A stretch of DNA of 64,000 bases from Cerrena zonata (lineage: Eukaryota; Basidiomycota; Agaricomycetes; Polyporales; Cerrenaceae): the NCBI GenBank assembly GCA_038087015.1, contig JASBNA010000007.1, positions 1,178,001-1,242,000 of the forward strand. Direction: 5' to 3'. The notes below the pieces were generated by a model. The model was given only the letters and a program-made list of their open reading frames with translations, was not told the DNA's origin and did no database searches. Shown one piece after another: positions 19,883-32,311 of this stretch; the stretch's first letter is position 1; each line of letters begins with the position of its first letter. A program made the position numbers and the translations under genes.

Positions 19883-22275
19883 ATGACCGTACAAACTGTT
19901 GCGAACCTCCAGTCGGAGGTTAGCAAGCTTCGTCATGAACTCAAGACCCTCAATGTCGAGGATCAGACTCCCCATATTGCTGGAGACCAGATATTCGTTG
20001 CCAACTACCTGTTGGAGCGACTTGCTCAACTTGGAGTCAATGTATGTTGTTAACCTTTGTAATGACGCCCTCCTCTGACTTTATTTCTGAATAGCAAATG
20101 TTTGGTCTTCCTGGAGATTTCAATCTTGGTGAGTCGAAGTCTGCATACAATTGAATAGACCAGAACTAATCGAGGGTTCATCGATCAGGCTTCTTGGTTA
20201 GTAATTCCGAGATCTTCACTCCCACGAAATAAATACTCATTTGTGTCTAGGATTACGTCGAGGACCACAAGTCGATCGAATGGGTCGGCAACTGGTGAGT
20301 ACACTATATGCGCCCTTGTGCGGGCGGGGGTTCACAGTCTACTACAGTAACGAATTGAACGCTTCCTATGCCGCTGACGGTTACGCCCGAGTCAAGGACC
20401 AGAGTATCGGTGTAGTTCTTACAACGTATGTTCACATTATTACAGCGTTCCTGCTCCCACTCTAACATTATCGTATTAGTTTCGGTGTCGGAGAACTCAG
20501 TGCTACTAACGGTATTGCCGGAGGTGTGCATTTCCACCGCATATAATCACTTTCTGAGCCATTTCACTGACTATATGCGCCTTTCTTCTTAGCTTTCTCT
20601 GAACATGTTCCCGTCTTGCACATTGCCGGTGTCCCTAGTACATCTCAGCAAAAGACGAAGCCCATGTTGCATCACACCCTTGGTGATGGTCGATTCGACG
20701 CATACTACAAGGCATCGCAACAATTTACCATCTCCCAAGCTTCGTTGACCGATAAGAACACCGCTGCTGCTGAGATCGATAGGGTCCTCACTGACTGCGT
20801 GGTCTCTGTACGTGCTATCCATCTCGTGCTCTAAACCAGCATTTCTGACGTAGTTGATATCTACTCAGGGCCGACCAGTGTATCTCATGCTCCCTACCGA
20901 CTTGGTCCACGAAAAGATCCCCTCAAAACGTCTTCTTACTCCCCTTAACATCACTCCTCCTGAGAACGATCCCTGACGTCGAGTCATTCGTGCTCGATGA
21001 GATCATGGAACTCGTCGAGAAGAAGGAGGATGTCATCATTCTTGTTGATGCTTGTGCAGTCCGGCATCATGTCAAGGATGAGCTCCAGGAGTTGTTGACG
21101 AAGACACATTTCCCTGTGTTTGCGACTCCGATGGGTAAGACTGCTGTTTCTGAGAGTTATGAACGATATGGTGGTGTAAGTGGGATTTGTTCAGGTTTCA
21201 TTGGATAAATGGTCTGACTGTTGTTTTGTCTCTAGATCTACGTTGGTTCCATCAGTCGTCCCGAAGTCAAAGAGCGAGTCGAAAATGCTAAGCTCATTCT
21301 CTCGATTGGTGCACTCAAGAGTGATTTCAACACCGGTAACTTCACCTACCATATCCCACCCACCAAAACCATCGAGGTAAGCTTCATCAAACAACGTTTC
21401 TCTTCCGTTCCTAACATAATAACATTTACACTTCCCTTTCAGCTGCACTCGGATCACACCAAAGTCCAATTCGCCATTTACCAGGGAATCGGCATGAAGC
21501 ACCTACTCCCCAAACTCACCGCCCGTCTTCAACCCCTCAAAGAAACCGCCCAACAACTTTCCGTTCCCAAATTCCTCTCTCCAGTCCCTCAGGAAGACAA
21601 CCAGATCGTTTCTCAATCTTGGCTCTGGCCTCGTATGGGTCAGTTCTTCAAGGAGAACGATGTCATCGTCGCTGAAACCGGAACATCGAGTTTCGGTATC
21701 TTGGATGTCCCTCTACCAAAGGGTTCGACTTTCCTCGCTCAGATTCTCTGGGGAAGTATTGGTTGGACTGTTGGTAGTACCCTTGGTGCTGCGTTGGCTG
21801 CCAGGGAGAGGGAGCTCGGAAGGACGATTTTGTTCGTTGGTGATGGTAGTATGTGAGTACCCCCCTTCTTACTCTACGTCATTAGGTTTCTGATATATCT
21901 TGCGGTTATAGTCAACTTACCGTCCAGGAACTGTCTGTCATGATGAAGACCGGTGTCACCCCCATCATCTTCGTCCTCAACAACAGCGGCTACACCATCG
22001 AACGATACCTCCACGGTGAACGTCGTAAATACAACGACATCACCAACTGGAACTGGACCAGTCTCCTCAGCACCTTTGGTGGTGTTGAAGGCAAGAGTTG
22101 TCAATCTTACACTGTCCGCACCAAGGACGAGCTTTCAGCACTCCTCGAGACAGAGTCCTTCGCGAAAGCGGATAAAATCCAGCTCGTGGAGATCATCATG
22201 GAGCAGTTGGATGCACCGAAAAATCTGAAGGACCAAGCTGAGTTGAGCGGGAAGACGAATAAGTATGTTGTGTAG
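19883..22275 (+). CDS. PDC1: Pyruvate decarboxylase, with a one-base frame break
   Basis: This is a thiamine-diphosphate enzyme that converts pyruvate to acetaldehyde and CO2 in alcoholic fermentation. Eleven exons: 19883-20041, 20095-20128, 20189-20196, 20251-20294, 20348-20425, 20480-20523, 20593-20807, 20869-21175, 21236-21376, 21443-21852, 21912-22275. Landmarks are MFGLPGDFNLGFLDY, the cofactor-activating Glu in NELNASYAADGYARVKD, the double His in MLHHTLGDG, the ThDP/Mg motif starting FVGDGSIQLTVQE, and NNSGYTIERYLHG. Exon 3 has only 8 nt. Exon 8 carries one base too many. At 20971-20976 the frame reads CCC TGA (codon 229, then stop), while skipping one base continues as NDP-DVESFVLDEIM and stays in family frame to the end (600 residues). 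Everything else is intact. It may be an assembly error, a null allele, or translation by +1 frameshifting. Confidence 0.93.
20189..20196 (+). other. Eight-nucleotide micro-exon of PDC
   Basis: GCTTCTTG is flanked by a CAG acceptor and a GTTAGT donor. It is needed to encode the conserved Gly-Phe-Leu of the FNLGFLDY block and to keep the frame between exons 2 and 4. Confidence 0.85.
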
Positions 22276-22742
22276 ACTTCTGTTTATAGACGATAATTGT
22301 GGCCCCTGGTCGTTAGAAGGGGTCAAGTTGTCATTGGGGGTGGAAGGAAAAGTCGGACTTTTAATTCTGTTGTATTTGTTAACACCGCTCAAAGCATGTT
22401 GTTGTAGTTCTATGTCGCACATCCATCACTTCGTTGATTCTAATCGTTATCCCTCTCACACCCAAATTTACGCCCTCAGGCTCACACCGATTGTACTCTG
22501 GACGGTATGTGTAAGTATGTATTACAGCAAGGTAGGTTAGGCACCAAGCGGGTGAAGTCTCGGAATGAATTCTCATAGAGGCCGTGTCTGACTATTATCC
22601 CACCGTCGTCATGATCAGTATATGGAGAGTAGATCATGGAGATAAGCTCTCTAGGACTCCTTTACCGTTACCTGCCATTGCTGCAGTTCGCCAGGTTATA
22701 CCAACTCGTCACCAGTATCCCCAACTATTCTCGTTTCCCATT
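22276..22742. other. Spacer between PDC and the second F-box gene
   Basis: This is the 3' flank of PDC and the upstream region of the F-box gene. The frame of the F-box gene extends upstream to an ATG at 22584, but that extension lacks family similarity. Nothing else was recognised. Confidence 0.5.
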
Positions 22743-24431
22743 ATGACTGACGATAAGCTTGCCAGCACCAGTCATGCCGTATTGAGGAATTATGACATTT
22801 TGCAGGAAATCCTTGAATTCGTAGGCTCTTACCCACAGGAACAGAGTGAACTTGAAGAAGACCGCCAACATTTCCCTTTCATAGCGACCTACGCCCTGAA
22901 AAGTTGGCATAGTCGTTGTACATTGGCAAGAGTGGCGAGGGTGTGCGAGGGTCTCCGAGATCCTGCACTTGCTATATTATGGCGTTCATTGGAAGGCTTG
23001 CATCCTGTGCTGTCCATGATACCTAGTGAGCTGACCAGACGCTCCACCAATGTAAGTCCTTAGTCTCGACGTTGTCACAGTATTTCAATGAAGGTTGACG
23101 AAATACAGAGCACTATAGAATATGAGAGCCTCCGTTTTCATCATTATACCGCATACGTCAGGAGATTGGCCTTTCGGGCGGTTCATTCATATGACGATAC
23201 TACAAAGCTCTCATTTTTATACCGAGCTTCCAGAGGAAAACCTTTATTTCCACGTCTCCAAAGCCTAACGCTACGCGTTTGGCCAATTACGGTGACCGAA
23301 GCTTCCCTTCTATATTCCTACGAGCTAGTCGATTTTAGCCTTTCTTTTCCTTTATCGAAATCCGGATCGTGCAGCAGACTTTCGAGTTGGCAACAGCAGC
23401 AAATTTGCATTCAAATACTATGCCGACAATGCCCTCGACTTCGCATATTTTCTGTCTCCTCCATGCTTAAACGCACCGAGATACGGTGCCTTGAACCGGT
23501 CTTCAACTTGACACACCTCACTTGTCTGAGAGTCAGTTGTCCCGAGCCGCTCGCAGTCAGCGATGTTCGACCGTTGTGGCTCGAAAAACTCTCTACGATG
23601 GACCATCTTTCTGACCTCCGATTCGATATCGGAGAGCTCACTCCTAGCTCAATCACAGCGATGTCATTAGGATGTTTCAAACATCTTCGCTACCTCGATA
23701 TCTCGACCGATATCAAAATGTTGTGTATGTTATTCAATACGTGGCATCCTCCTGCACTAGTCTCCGTTAAGATTTGGATTCCAGTACCTACAGACCTGGT
23801 ATTTACTACCACGGAATGGTACCACATCAGAGATGGCATTGAGAGGCTTGTGACTATCGCAGGACAGACCCTGAGGGTTTTCCTATTTGATGTACTATCC
23901 ATGATCCACATCCACGACTCGGAGTTGCGGATCCCTCATCTAATAGGAATGTTCCGTCCTTTAACTCGTGTTCGCCTTCTCGAGGAGTGCGCTTTCAATT
24001 GGTACCATCCGTTCAATATCACGGACAAAGACATCACCGATTTTGCCAACGCGTGGCCCCAACTACGAAGAATCGCCATTCAACAACATGACGGTCACGG
24101 TGAATATCTTGTATCTGCCCATCCCACCATCCAAGCACTGGTGGAACTTGCTACCAAATACTCCAAGTTGAGATACATATGTCTTGACTTCACACTCGTT
24201 GATCTCCCACCACTCGATACACTACCGAGGACCAAGCTCAGCCTCGAGAGTGTTCAGTTCGATCATTGTGAACTAAGAGATGTCGAGCATATAAAACGTC
24301 TCGCAGCCACTTTACATCATTTGTTTCCACTAATACAGGTATCGAATTATATTGACTTACCAAAGAAATCAGTGAGACTGCTTCAGAAAAATGAAATGGA
24401 AGAGTCTGGGAATGGTTCTGTAGGTACCTGA
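22743..24431 (+). CDS. F-box protein (second of three)
   Basis: This is a two-exon gene, 22743-23051 and 23109-24431, of about 543 residues. A nearer acceptor at 23093 would add five residues and is equally in frame. The N-terminal region NYDILQEILEFVGS, then LARVARVCEGLRDPALAILW and RSLEGLHPVLSMIP, is the degenerate F-box seen in many mushroom F-box proteins (ILW-RSL block). The long second exon has leucine-rich irregular repeats such as PLFPRLQSLTLRVWP and MFRPLTRVRLLEECAF, which suggest an LRR-like substrate-binding part. It is presumably an SCF adaptor with unknown target. It shares no clear sequence with the other two F-box genes of the window apart from the overall plan. Confidence 0.78.
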
Positions 24432-24904
24432 TAGTTGACGTTTATAGATACATGGACATACCTTTCCTATGCTGACTTCAGTAATATTCGAATTCTTTCT
24501 TGGAGTGGCATGTTATGTGATATGATACACACTTTCAAGTTATCATCTTGCTTTAGTCCGATGAATGTAAAAGGGACAATAACGCTGGTAAATATATTTC
24601 AAGCATCAAAACTAGAATATGTTGTGTAGGAAGGACAGCACCTCTGAGTATATTGTATAGCTATAACTACTAAGTACTAAGTACTAGTATATTCGTTTCG
24701 AAATTGTCAATTGTGAGTCCAAGAATTGACTCGGAAGCCTCGGCCTGGGAAAATACGAATGTTTGGAATTTTAACTACCATGATGATGATGCAGTCATCA
24801 TATGCTGCATGGTCAGGAACGTGCGGAATACTTTATAAGCTACACAAGCTCCAACCAAACAGCAGGCTTTTACCTCTGGTTACGACCATGCTCATCACAG
24901 GAAC
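24432..24904. other. AT-rich spacer
   Basis: A short direct repeat (ACTAAGTACTAAGTACTAGTA) lies at about 24668-24688. No gene was recognised before the WD40 gene. Confidence 0.5.
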
Positions 24905-27243
24905 ATGACTTCAACATTGAGCTACCCGTCTCTCGGACTAGCGACACCTCACTATCCTCATGATGCACTAGAACGACGCAAGCAATACATGAGGGACGTG
25001 GTTGATGGTGGCTTCCCGTATTCAAGGTACGTCGCGGTATTCTATATAGGTAATACCGAATGATATGCTAAAGCTTGGAATGAATGACGTAGGAAGTTGT
25101 CTGCTCATACTGCGTGTGTAAATGCCATTACATTTTCGAATGGAGATGGCAGGTGGTTGGCTAGTGCAGGAGACGGTAAGACATATTTCTACATTTGAAG
25201 TCAACTGCTTTATGGTGTACCACTATTAGACCCTTTCATATATCTTTGGGACTTTCATCAAACCGACCTCTCGCAACCGACCTGTGGATACATAGGTCAT
25301 AGTGTCAGTGTGGTTTGTTGCGGTTCGCGGTCGTTCCATTGCTTATTCTGAAGATAGTCGAACGTATTCGCGCTTGCATTCTCAGCCACCAATAGCTATC
25401 TCTACAGGTTAGTATGTTAATGAAGTTTAATGAAGTTTAATACCTCATTTTTGACTTACGCTGGATATATTTTGACCTATAGTGGCGACACCGACGATCT
25501 AATATTTAAATATGATGTCTCTCAATGGTCTTCGTACTCTGACGAACCAGGAAACGCAGTCACTACCCTCAATAGACATGAAGTACGTCATACTCTGCTC
25601 TCATCCATTCTTGAAAACGATTGACCGCGACCTCTTGGTAGGATAGTATACGAGATTTGTCCTGTCATCCCGAGAATGATAACCTACTGCTCAGTGCTGG
25701 GTAGATTATATGTTGCTTTCGCATCTCGCATCCAGGACTAATGAATTCTTCTCTAGCGACGATGGTCGGATTCTCTTGCATGACTTAAGAGCCGGTGACG
25801 GAACGAGACCCGAAGGTCGACTGTTTGGGGGACCTAGTTTTACCTCTGTTCAGCATCATCCCACAATGCACAATCTCTTCGTGACAGGAGATTCATTAGG
25901 AGAAGTTGTCCTTCGTGATGTAAGGATGGCTTTTGATTCATTCACCTTACACAAAAAGGGTGTTGTTCAAGAGGCAAGTAGTATTATCACTTCTATGATG
26001 ATCACATTTTATAGATCCCGTTTGCACGTAGTATGTCACCGGGCTGTCTAAAAGACCCCATGTCCATCTTAGTCGTGCTGAGGTTGGAAGCATATGCTTC
26101 GATAGGACAGGTCAGTAGACCCCCAGTTTGCATTTTTTTAATGTTCAAACGAGAGGTTTCATATAGGTTCCAAACTCGCTGTCACGCTATTGGTAAGTTA
26201 CCATTAAGTTAAGAACACTCATAACCTCTCATTTCACCATCTCAAAGCACTACCTCCCCACCGTCTTTGCTGTAATGGATCCCTTTCCTCTTGCTGTTCT
26301 AAGCGGTACAAATCTTCCGGATGGCACCCCAATATCTTCTGGCGAAAGAACCTATACAAACTCTTGTACCATTAAGGTGAGCCAAGTAACCTAGTGCATT
26401 TCAATTCAACCTCACCGTTATTTTGATGTTCTTAGCATGGTTCATTCGGTGGGCCAAGTTTGGATGGTGATGAATATTATTCCGCAGGCTCGGATGACTT
26501 CAGAGCCTATGTATGGAAGATCCCCAGCACCGAAAGTTTGCAAGAAGCTCGCGAGACAATATCATCGGAAGAGTGGCATTCTGGAGAGCGACCAATAACA
26601 ACAGGTTAGTTGGACATAGCCATCTCTACCAAGTGGTTTTTCACTCATATCTACGCAGTTGGTTTTGCACCGACTATTCAATCAGACCGGTCATTGCCCC
26701 TTGAGTTGTCGACGCCTTCGTGTCGTCTCGCCGGTAAGATCTCCAACCTGATAAACTGAAACTCCGATCCGTAACGATCTATAGGCCACAAATCAATTGT
26801 CAACTCGACGGTGATGCACCCTCATTGGCCGTTCCTTGTCACCGCCGGTGTGGAACGATACATGTTACTACATAGTCCCCTACCATCAGGTCCCTGCTTC
26901 ACCGAAATGTCATTAACATCTCAGGACGCTCGATTATTACCCGCCGCCAATGAGGAAGATCGTCGCCGTTTCGTTCAAGCTTTAACCTCCGGAAGACGAA
27001 TTGACGAGGAAGACAACGATGACGATGACACCATTGCATTATTTGACGAGTAAGTTTGCTAACTGATCTACAAAGACACATGATAACTAATAGGTGTTCA
27101 GGATCTTGCGACAGGAAGGTCATGCAGATGTATTTGTACTTCGGTCGTGGAGCCCTGAGTTAGACTTCGAGGAGGAAGAATTCAACTCCTTAGATGACCC
27201 GGGTGACACTGTCCATGTAAGGATACATAGAGATTGGTTCTAG
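24905..27243 (+). CDS. WD40 protein, DCAF5-like (CUL4-DDB1 substrate receptor)
   Basis: This multi-exon WD40 gene resembles DCAF5/WDR22, a substrate receptor of CUL4-DDB1 ubiquitin ligases. The first exons are 24905-25026, 25093-25175, 25230-25303, 25358-25407, 25483-25582, 25642-25700, 25757-25973, 26032-26110, then further exons to the stop at 27241-27243. WD repeats are visible as LSAHTACVNAITFSNGDGRW, IYLWDF, SNVFALAFSATNSYLYSGD, DSIRDLSCHPENDNLLLSAG, DDGRILLHDLRAGD and EYYSAGSDDFRAYVWKIPS. The RLAGHKSIVNSTVMHPHWPF block is very close to DCAF5 proteins. The C-terminus is acidic (DEEDNDDDD) and ends FDEILRQEGHADVFVLRSW plus a short tail. Intron 7 (25974-26031) uses a GC donor. The final codons read across a possible GTAAGG donor at 27217, so the very end is uncertain. 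Confidence 0.85.
25974..26031 (+). other. GC-AG intron in the WD40 gene
   Basis: The intron starts GCAAGT instead of GT and ends CACGTAG. Splicing here joins GVVQE to YVTGLSKRPHV in frame. GCAAGT is the usual form of the rare GC donor class. Confidence 0.75.
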
Positions 27244-27327
27244 GAAGTGAAAAGCCATTTGGAGTAAGTTTCTTTGAAGTAACTGAGCTATATTGATATT
27301 GATACATTTGGTTTGTATAAATGCTAT

Positions 27328-28705
27328 TTACTCTCCTAGTGCACGCGAGAGTCCTTCTGTCTCCCGCCCCTCGACCATCTTTACCAAGTTGACAGCCAGA
27401 CGTGCTCGACTACCTGCTTGATGTTTATAGAGATATTGCTGGGCATATTGTAGTGCGAGACGTCGCTCTCGCATGGATGATCCCCGACCTATCCAAACGT
27501 AAACCGCAGGTGCCACTACGTTTGCAGAATCATCAAGTAGGAAGGCGTCCTCCGATTGTAAGGATGAACGGCTGAGTTCCACAGGTATAAATTCAATAGC
27601 ACCAGTAGAATCGGAAAGCTTGTACAGAGCAGCTGGATAAGCAGCTGGGACGGTATCCTGTTGGGGAACGGTGGGCATTGTTTCGATCCCGAGGGCAGAT
27701 AGAAATTTGCCGACACCACTTGTCCCGTCATCTGCAGTTCAACAGCGTGCAATCAATATAAGAGCAATTCTGGAAAGAATTGATTGCACGTACCGAAGAC
27801 AGTTACTTCGCATGCACCTTGACGCTCATTTGTCAACGATGCCACGAATTCTGCGGCTTTGAACCTTTCCTTTCCAACGCTTCCCTTACTATTCAACTGC
27901 CAGACATTGCTTCCCATGTCCAGGACGTAGGCATCACCTGGGACAAGACTCCTCCCTTCAGCGGGTACTTCACGTACAACGAGTCGAGTGCCAGTTGCAG
28001 TAACTCTGTAAAGCCGCTTTGTATTGTCAGGTGGTGCTGCCTCGACGTGATGGAATCCCGTTGCAACCCCACCCTTCAGTGATAAGAAGCGAGGGAAGTA
28101 AGACAAGAACTTTGTTGACTCATAACCGTCCACCTCGCGGTATTGAATCGGAGCTCCGTGAAGGTCTATGTAATTGAGTACGTCAGACAGCGTCCATCTT
28201 GTGTAGCAATAAGTGTGATGAGGACTTACGGTCGTCTAGTTCGACTGTCTTGTACGCAGCTGTTGCAGCTTCATCTTGGGAGGTGTTATCACCCAGCCAG
28301 AAGTGCAAATCGTACGAGAGATCTTCAGCATCCGGGGATGCTTTAAACGTCTATCAGTACGTAAGGATGAGGTTAGATCATTCTTCTCGCCGCTCAAGGT
28401 TACCTACATGTAACACAATGTACGAATCGCCGTCATAGAAGGAGCCATATCGTTCTTTAGGCCAATCTACGACATGGAATTTCTCGATTCTCCATATCTT
28501 CAGACCCGGTTCTTTCCCAGCTAGTTCCCAAGCTGGTTCACCGTCACCGGCATGTTCTCTGACATTATGCTCTAGCTGTCAATAATGTTGTTCTCAGATC
28601 CATCTATAAATTGATACAACTTTCGAAACATACATCAGAACCCAGAAGAGCAATGTTAGAATCTTCGATATTGTAGGTCGTCGGTTTCGTCAATAATCCT
28701 TCCAT
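27328..28705 (-). CDS. Gelsolin-repeat (severin/fragmin-like) protein
   Basis: This is an actin-severing or capping protein of the gelsolin superfamily, probably with three gelsolin repeats. Minus-strand exons 28634-28705, 28408-28575, 28230-28350, about 27794-28165 and about 27328-27733 join in frame to roughly 380 residues. Repeat 1 holds [20 protein letters not shown] and [13 protein letters not shown], then [20 protein letters not shown]. Its end is [18 protein letters not shown]. Repeat 2 contains [20 protein letters not shown]. Repeat 3 has [11 protein letters not shown] and [20 protein letters not shown]. The GD-Y-LDDG-type cores and the W-G signature are well kept. The start [20 protein letters not shown] matches the usual N-terminal segment before repeat 1. 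Actin-remodelling in the cytosol is inferred from the family. Confidence 0.9.
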
Positions 28706-28976
28706 ACTGGTAGTGAAGATGAAAGTAGGAAGTAAAGGACAAGAATAGAGATACCCTGTGTTTATGATGCAAGTGACCTTCATTAGTCTCAGTTCGCACA
28801 GCATCTGGGTCATGTTATTTCAACGGTAGATAGTACAAGCAATCCCGCAGATTCAAACACGTCAACATACAAGTACATGGGGCGATGCTAGTAGCACTAC
28901 AGAATGTTTCGATATAAGTACAAGATAGTTTGATCTTCCGAGCGAAGTATTCCTTTTGCCCATTCCTTCACTTAAT

Positions 28977-31900
28977 TTATTGCTTCTTGACATCATAGGC
29001 AACTCGGGCACCAACCCATGCGTACGGATAGTTGTGTTGGTAGTAGTTCCTCACGGTCCTGCGTCCGGCGAGACGAGGAATAGTGACGTACGAACCACCG
29101 ATCTAAGAACGAGGATATGAAGGAGATTTATTTGGGAAGAAAAGTGAAAGATACGTACCACAACCTGATGATGACTATCAAAGAAATCAGTAGAGTATCC
29201 AGGGTAGAGGCGAGATGGGATGAAGCCATCATATGTATCGAGGACAGTAGACGTCCATTCCCATACACCTCCGTTGTGACCTTTGCCGTTCTTACTCACG
29301 CCCGTCGTAGCTCTGAAAAGCAGACAATGAGATTAGTCATTTATTCGTAATTGACGGAGTGGGCATTCCCAACTTACGGAAGAGGGTGCCAGTTCCTGAA
29401 GCCGATATTTCCACCGCCCTCATAACCACAATCGAATTTGTCCAGGAATAGGCGTAATTCTGGTTCCGTAGGAATACGACCGCCCTTGACGCTTGCATAA
29501 ATGGAGAGGCTGTCGAACGATGTGATAATGGGCCAATGATATGCAATCTCCAGCGGCACAGGTCCATAGAGCGTTCGTACTTGGACTTTACCCTCGACCT
29601 CAATCCAACTTGCTGGGAATGGAATATTCATATCCTTGCCCTTGGATTTATAGAAGTCATAGAATTGGCCGTTACTGATGGGACGCCAGTCAATCCTGAA
29701 TTCATCAACTTCGACCTGGCGTTCAGGGTGCTCGTTGTCCCAACCGAAGGCATGCCCATGAACATCAGAACTATCGTCTTCAGCCTCAACGTCATCGTGA
29801 CCAAGGGTAATGGTTGCGGGACCAAGTATAACTGATGATTCTGACGGAGCTGGAGCGGAGTCCCATGATGCCTTGAGAGCGGACCAGTTGGGCGTAATGA
29901 AGCCCGATGGAGGGACAGTGCCGGTTCCAGCACGTTGAAGCAACATGTACAATAAGGTCTGTGCATTGGTGGTCAGCCGACAAATTGAGCGGTACATGTC
30001 AATCACACATACCTCAGCATGGAACGCTTCGTGTTCTAATGTCATGAAGAGGACACGAGCAACTTTCCGTGTAAGGGTGATCTTTCCCGTGGAGATATCA
30101 TTGTATAAATTGAGTAAGCGTTCTCGTACTCTGGCCTGGAAGCCTAGAATTTCGCCTTGGGTAGGCCAGTCCTCTTTGCTTTGCGGGACCTCGGAATGAG
30201 GCTGCGCAAATGTAAGAATGGTGGAAACAAAATAAAAATAGAACACGACATACATGACACTGAGTGGGATTGTCGACGATAGGATCAATTCCCCGCTGGG
30301 TCGAAATTAGTTACGGTTAGTCTGGACCACACAAGGAATATATTTACCTCGAAGATGTACTTGTAATGATCAGGTTCGGTGTGGGGTTGCTGAAGCAAAC
30401 GGGAGATATGGATATCGAGGAACGTGGGTATATGGCCTTGGTAGAACAAGCAAATGTGGCGAAGGTCTATAGGTTTCTCATGAAGCATTGATTCTGGTAT
30501 CATCTTGAAGTTTATGAAGTCCCAAGCAGCCCACATGTCACGCCATTCTTCAGTGGTAGGCAAGCCGAAGGGCGAAGATACAATCTTGCCATCGTTTACA
30601 ACAGGCGCGACAAGGACGGGAAACAAGAATTCAGGACGTTCGAGAAGCCAAAGTGAATATTGGGATGCACTGTCTGTCCAACGGTGAACTGGACGTAAGT
30701 TAGAGTCTGAAAAGAGCTTGTACGCATCCTCGTCCGAGAACTAACGGAGATAGTGTCAATAAAATAACGGCAAAGAGATGTATAACGTAAACCTTACCTT
30801 GTGAGAAAGCTCAACTCGCACGAGTTCATCTTGTAGGAAATTGAACTCAGCTTTGCTGGCAGGATCGACAATAGTCTGAGCACATTTGGATTTATAGTAT
30901 CCTTCGTGACGGTCTGCGAGTGAAAACATTAATACCGCACCACCACGGTATGCATTTAACAAATAGGACGTACGAAGCTCTTCATTGTACAGATTCACAT
31001 ATTCCCATTTCGAAGGGTCGTATATATTCTCGTCACCAAGGGTTCGAGCAGCGTTCTTCAGGCCATTCATGACGAACTCTCGTGTAACACCTTTTGGGTC
31101 ATTATACGCAAGCTTGATCTTTTCGGGTTCATTTGCATGATCCAGGCCGAGCAACAGAGTATTTCCAGAACCAGGCTGAAGAGGTAAACAGCGAAGGAAC
31201 TCGGCATCTTCACCACGGTTGAAGTTGCCTAGTGAGGAACCCAAGAAAAGGAAATGTTGTGCCCCGTGTTCCGCGCCCGGTGTGGATGGTGGAGTACCTT
31301 CGGTTTCGGTACTGTGCGAGTGAGACGAGCTCGAGTCTGGAGACCTGTTTCGGTTCGAATTCTCCAGCTTGTATCGAGTGGTCATTCTGTTAGAGGAAAG
31401 TGATTGACGTTTGAGTCCACCTTCTTGAATGAAGGCTAGTCCGTCGTCGTAGGTTGCGCACAACCCCTTGGCTTCGACCTTGCCCTTGATTTCGGCTCCG
31501 ACGTCGGAGGCTATAAGTTCTTGTAAAGTTCGGTCTAGCTCCCGTTTCTCGAGGTCCAAAGCGTAGTATGTGATGGGAGGATGCTCCGTGGGGGAGGGTA
31601 CTAGATGTGACAATGCTTTCAAGATGTGGGAGGTCTTTCTGAGCGAGCTGTTAGGGGTAAGAAGCTAGTCAGTCACCAGTTTTATATTATGAGTAGTAGA
31701 TGTGATCCACGTGTAGTTTATATACGTGAATGATAGTTTTGAGAACCGAGAACCAAGAAGACAATCGGGAGATAAGTGAATACGGAGGCTTAGCGAGATA
31801 AGGGGCTAAGATCTGGTGAATCTCGGTATCTGTATTATCCAATCAAGGAAAGTGTAGTGGTTGGAGGATTGCCAAAGGAATTCGTTCAAACACAAATGTT

Positions 31901-32227
31901 CAAAACTTACCCTGCTCCTAGTTCTACTACAACCTCCTCGTTGAAGTGATCGGTAGACCCATGCATAGCGCGGACGATTTGACCGGCGTTATTCTTCAAT
32001 ATCTCCTCTTCAGCGAGGAATGGGTAGTATTCAGGCACGTTAGTAGTGAGCTCGTCGTAAAGCTGCAGACCGCGTTCATCATAGAGAAGCAGTGTAGACA
32101 AAGTCTTTTGTCCTGCAGGACGAGACAGCCCCTTGACGATGTCTGTGCGAAGATCTATGAGGTTGTTCTGGCTGTGTGGGTGGTTGCGAATATCGACAAC
32201 CTCAATGGAGCCAGATGGAGCGGCCAT
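28977..32227 (-). CDS. EGT1: Ergothioneine biosynthesis protein Egt1 (EgtD-EgtB fusion)
   Basis: This bifunctional fungal enzyme N-trimethylates histidine to hercynine and then adds cysteine in an O2- and iron-dependent C-S bond formation towards ergothioneine. On the minus strand the N-terminal EgtD methyltransferase runs from IEVVDIRNHP through LLLYDERGLQLYDEL, EYYPFLAEEEIL and VVELGAGSLRKT (SAM-binding) to FLFLGSSLGNF and LLLGLDHANEP. Next comes the DinB-like domain with the HEAFHAE metal ligands (about 30014-30040). The C-terminal sulfatase-modifying-factor (FGE) domain carries WRPISNGQFYDF, GRIPTEPELRLFL, GFRNWHPLP, GGVWEWTSTV and GGSYVTIPRLAGRRTVRNYY. It stops at 28977-28979 after YDVKKQ. 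The first intron is long (about 260 nt). A start at 32281 in the same frame would add 18 unconserved residues, so MAAPSG at 32227 is preferred. Confidence 0.93.
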
Positions 32228-32304
32228 TTCAAGACAAGACGGAGAGAGAGAGCACAGAGTAACGGGGGGTAGTTGAGACAATCCATAATGGCAAGAGAAT
32301 GGGT

Positions 32305-32311
32305 GTTATAA
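32305..32311 (-). promoter_or_regulatory. TATA-like element upstream of EGT1
   Basis: On the minus strand a TTTATAA sequence lies about 80 bases before the preferred EGT1 start codon. It is the only core-promoter-like motif nearby. Confidence 0.4.

Noticed and set aside
22584..22742. N-terminal extension of the second F-box protein
   Set aside because: It is open in frame but unlike any F-box protein. The Met at 22743 fits better.
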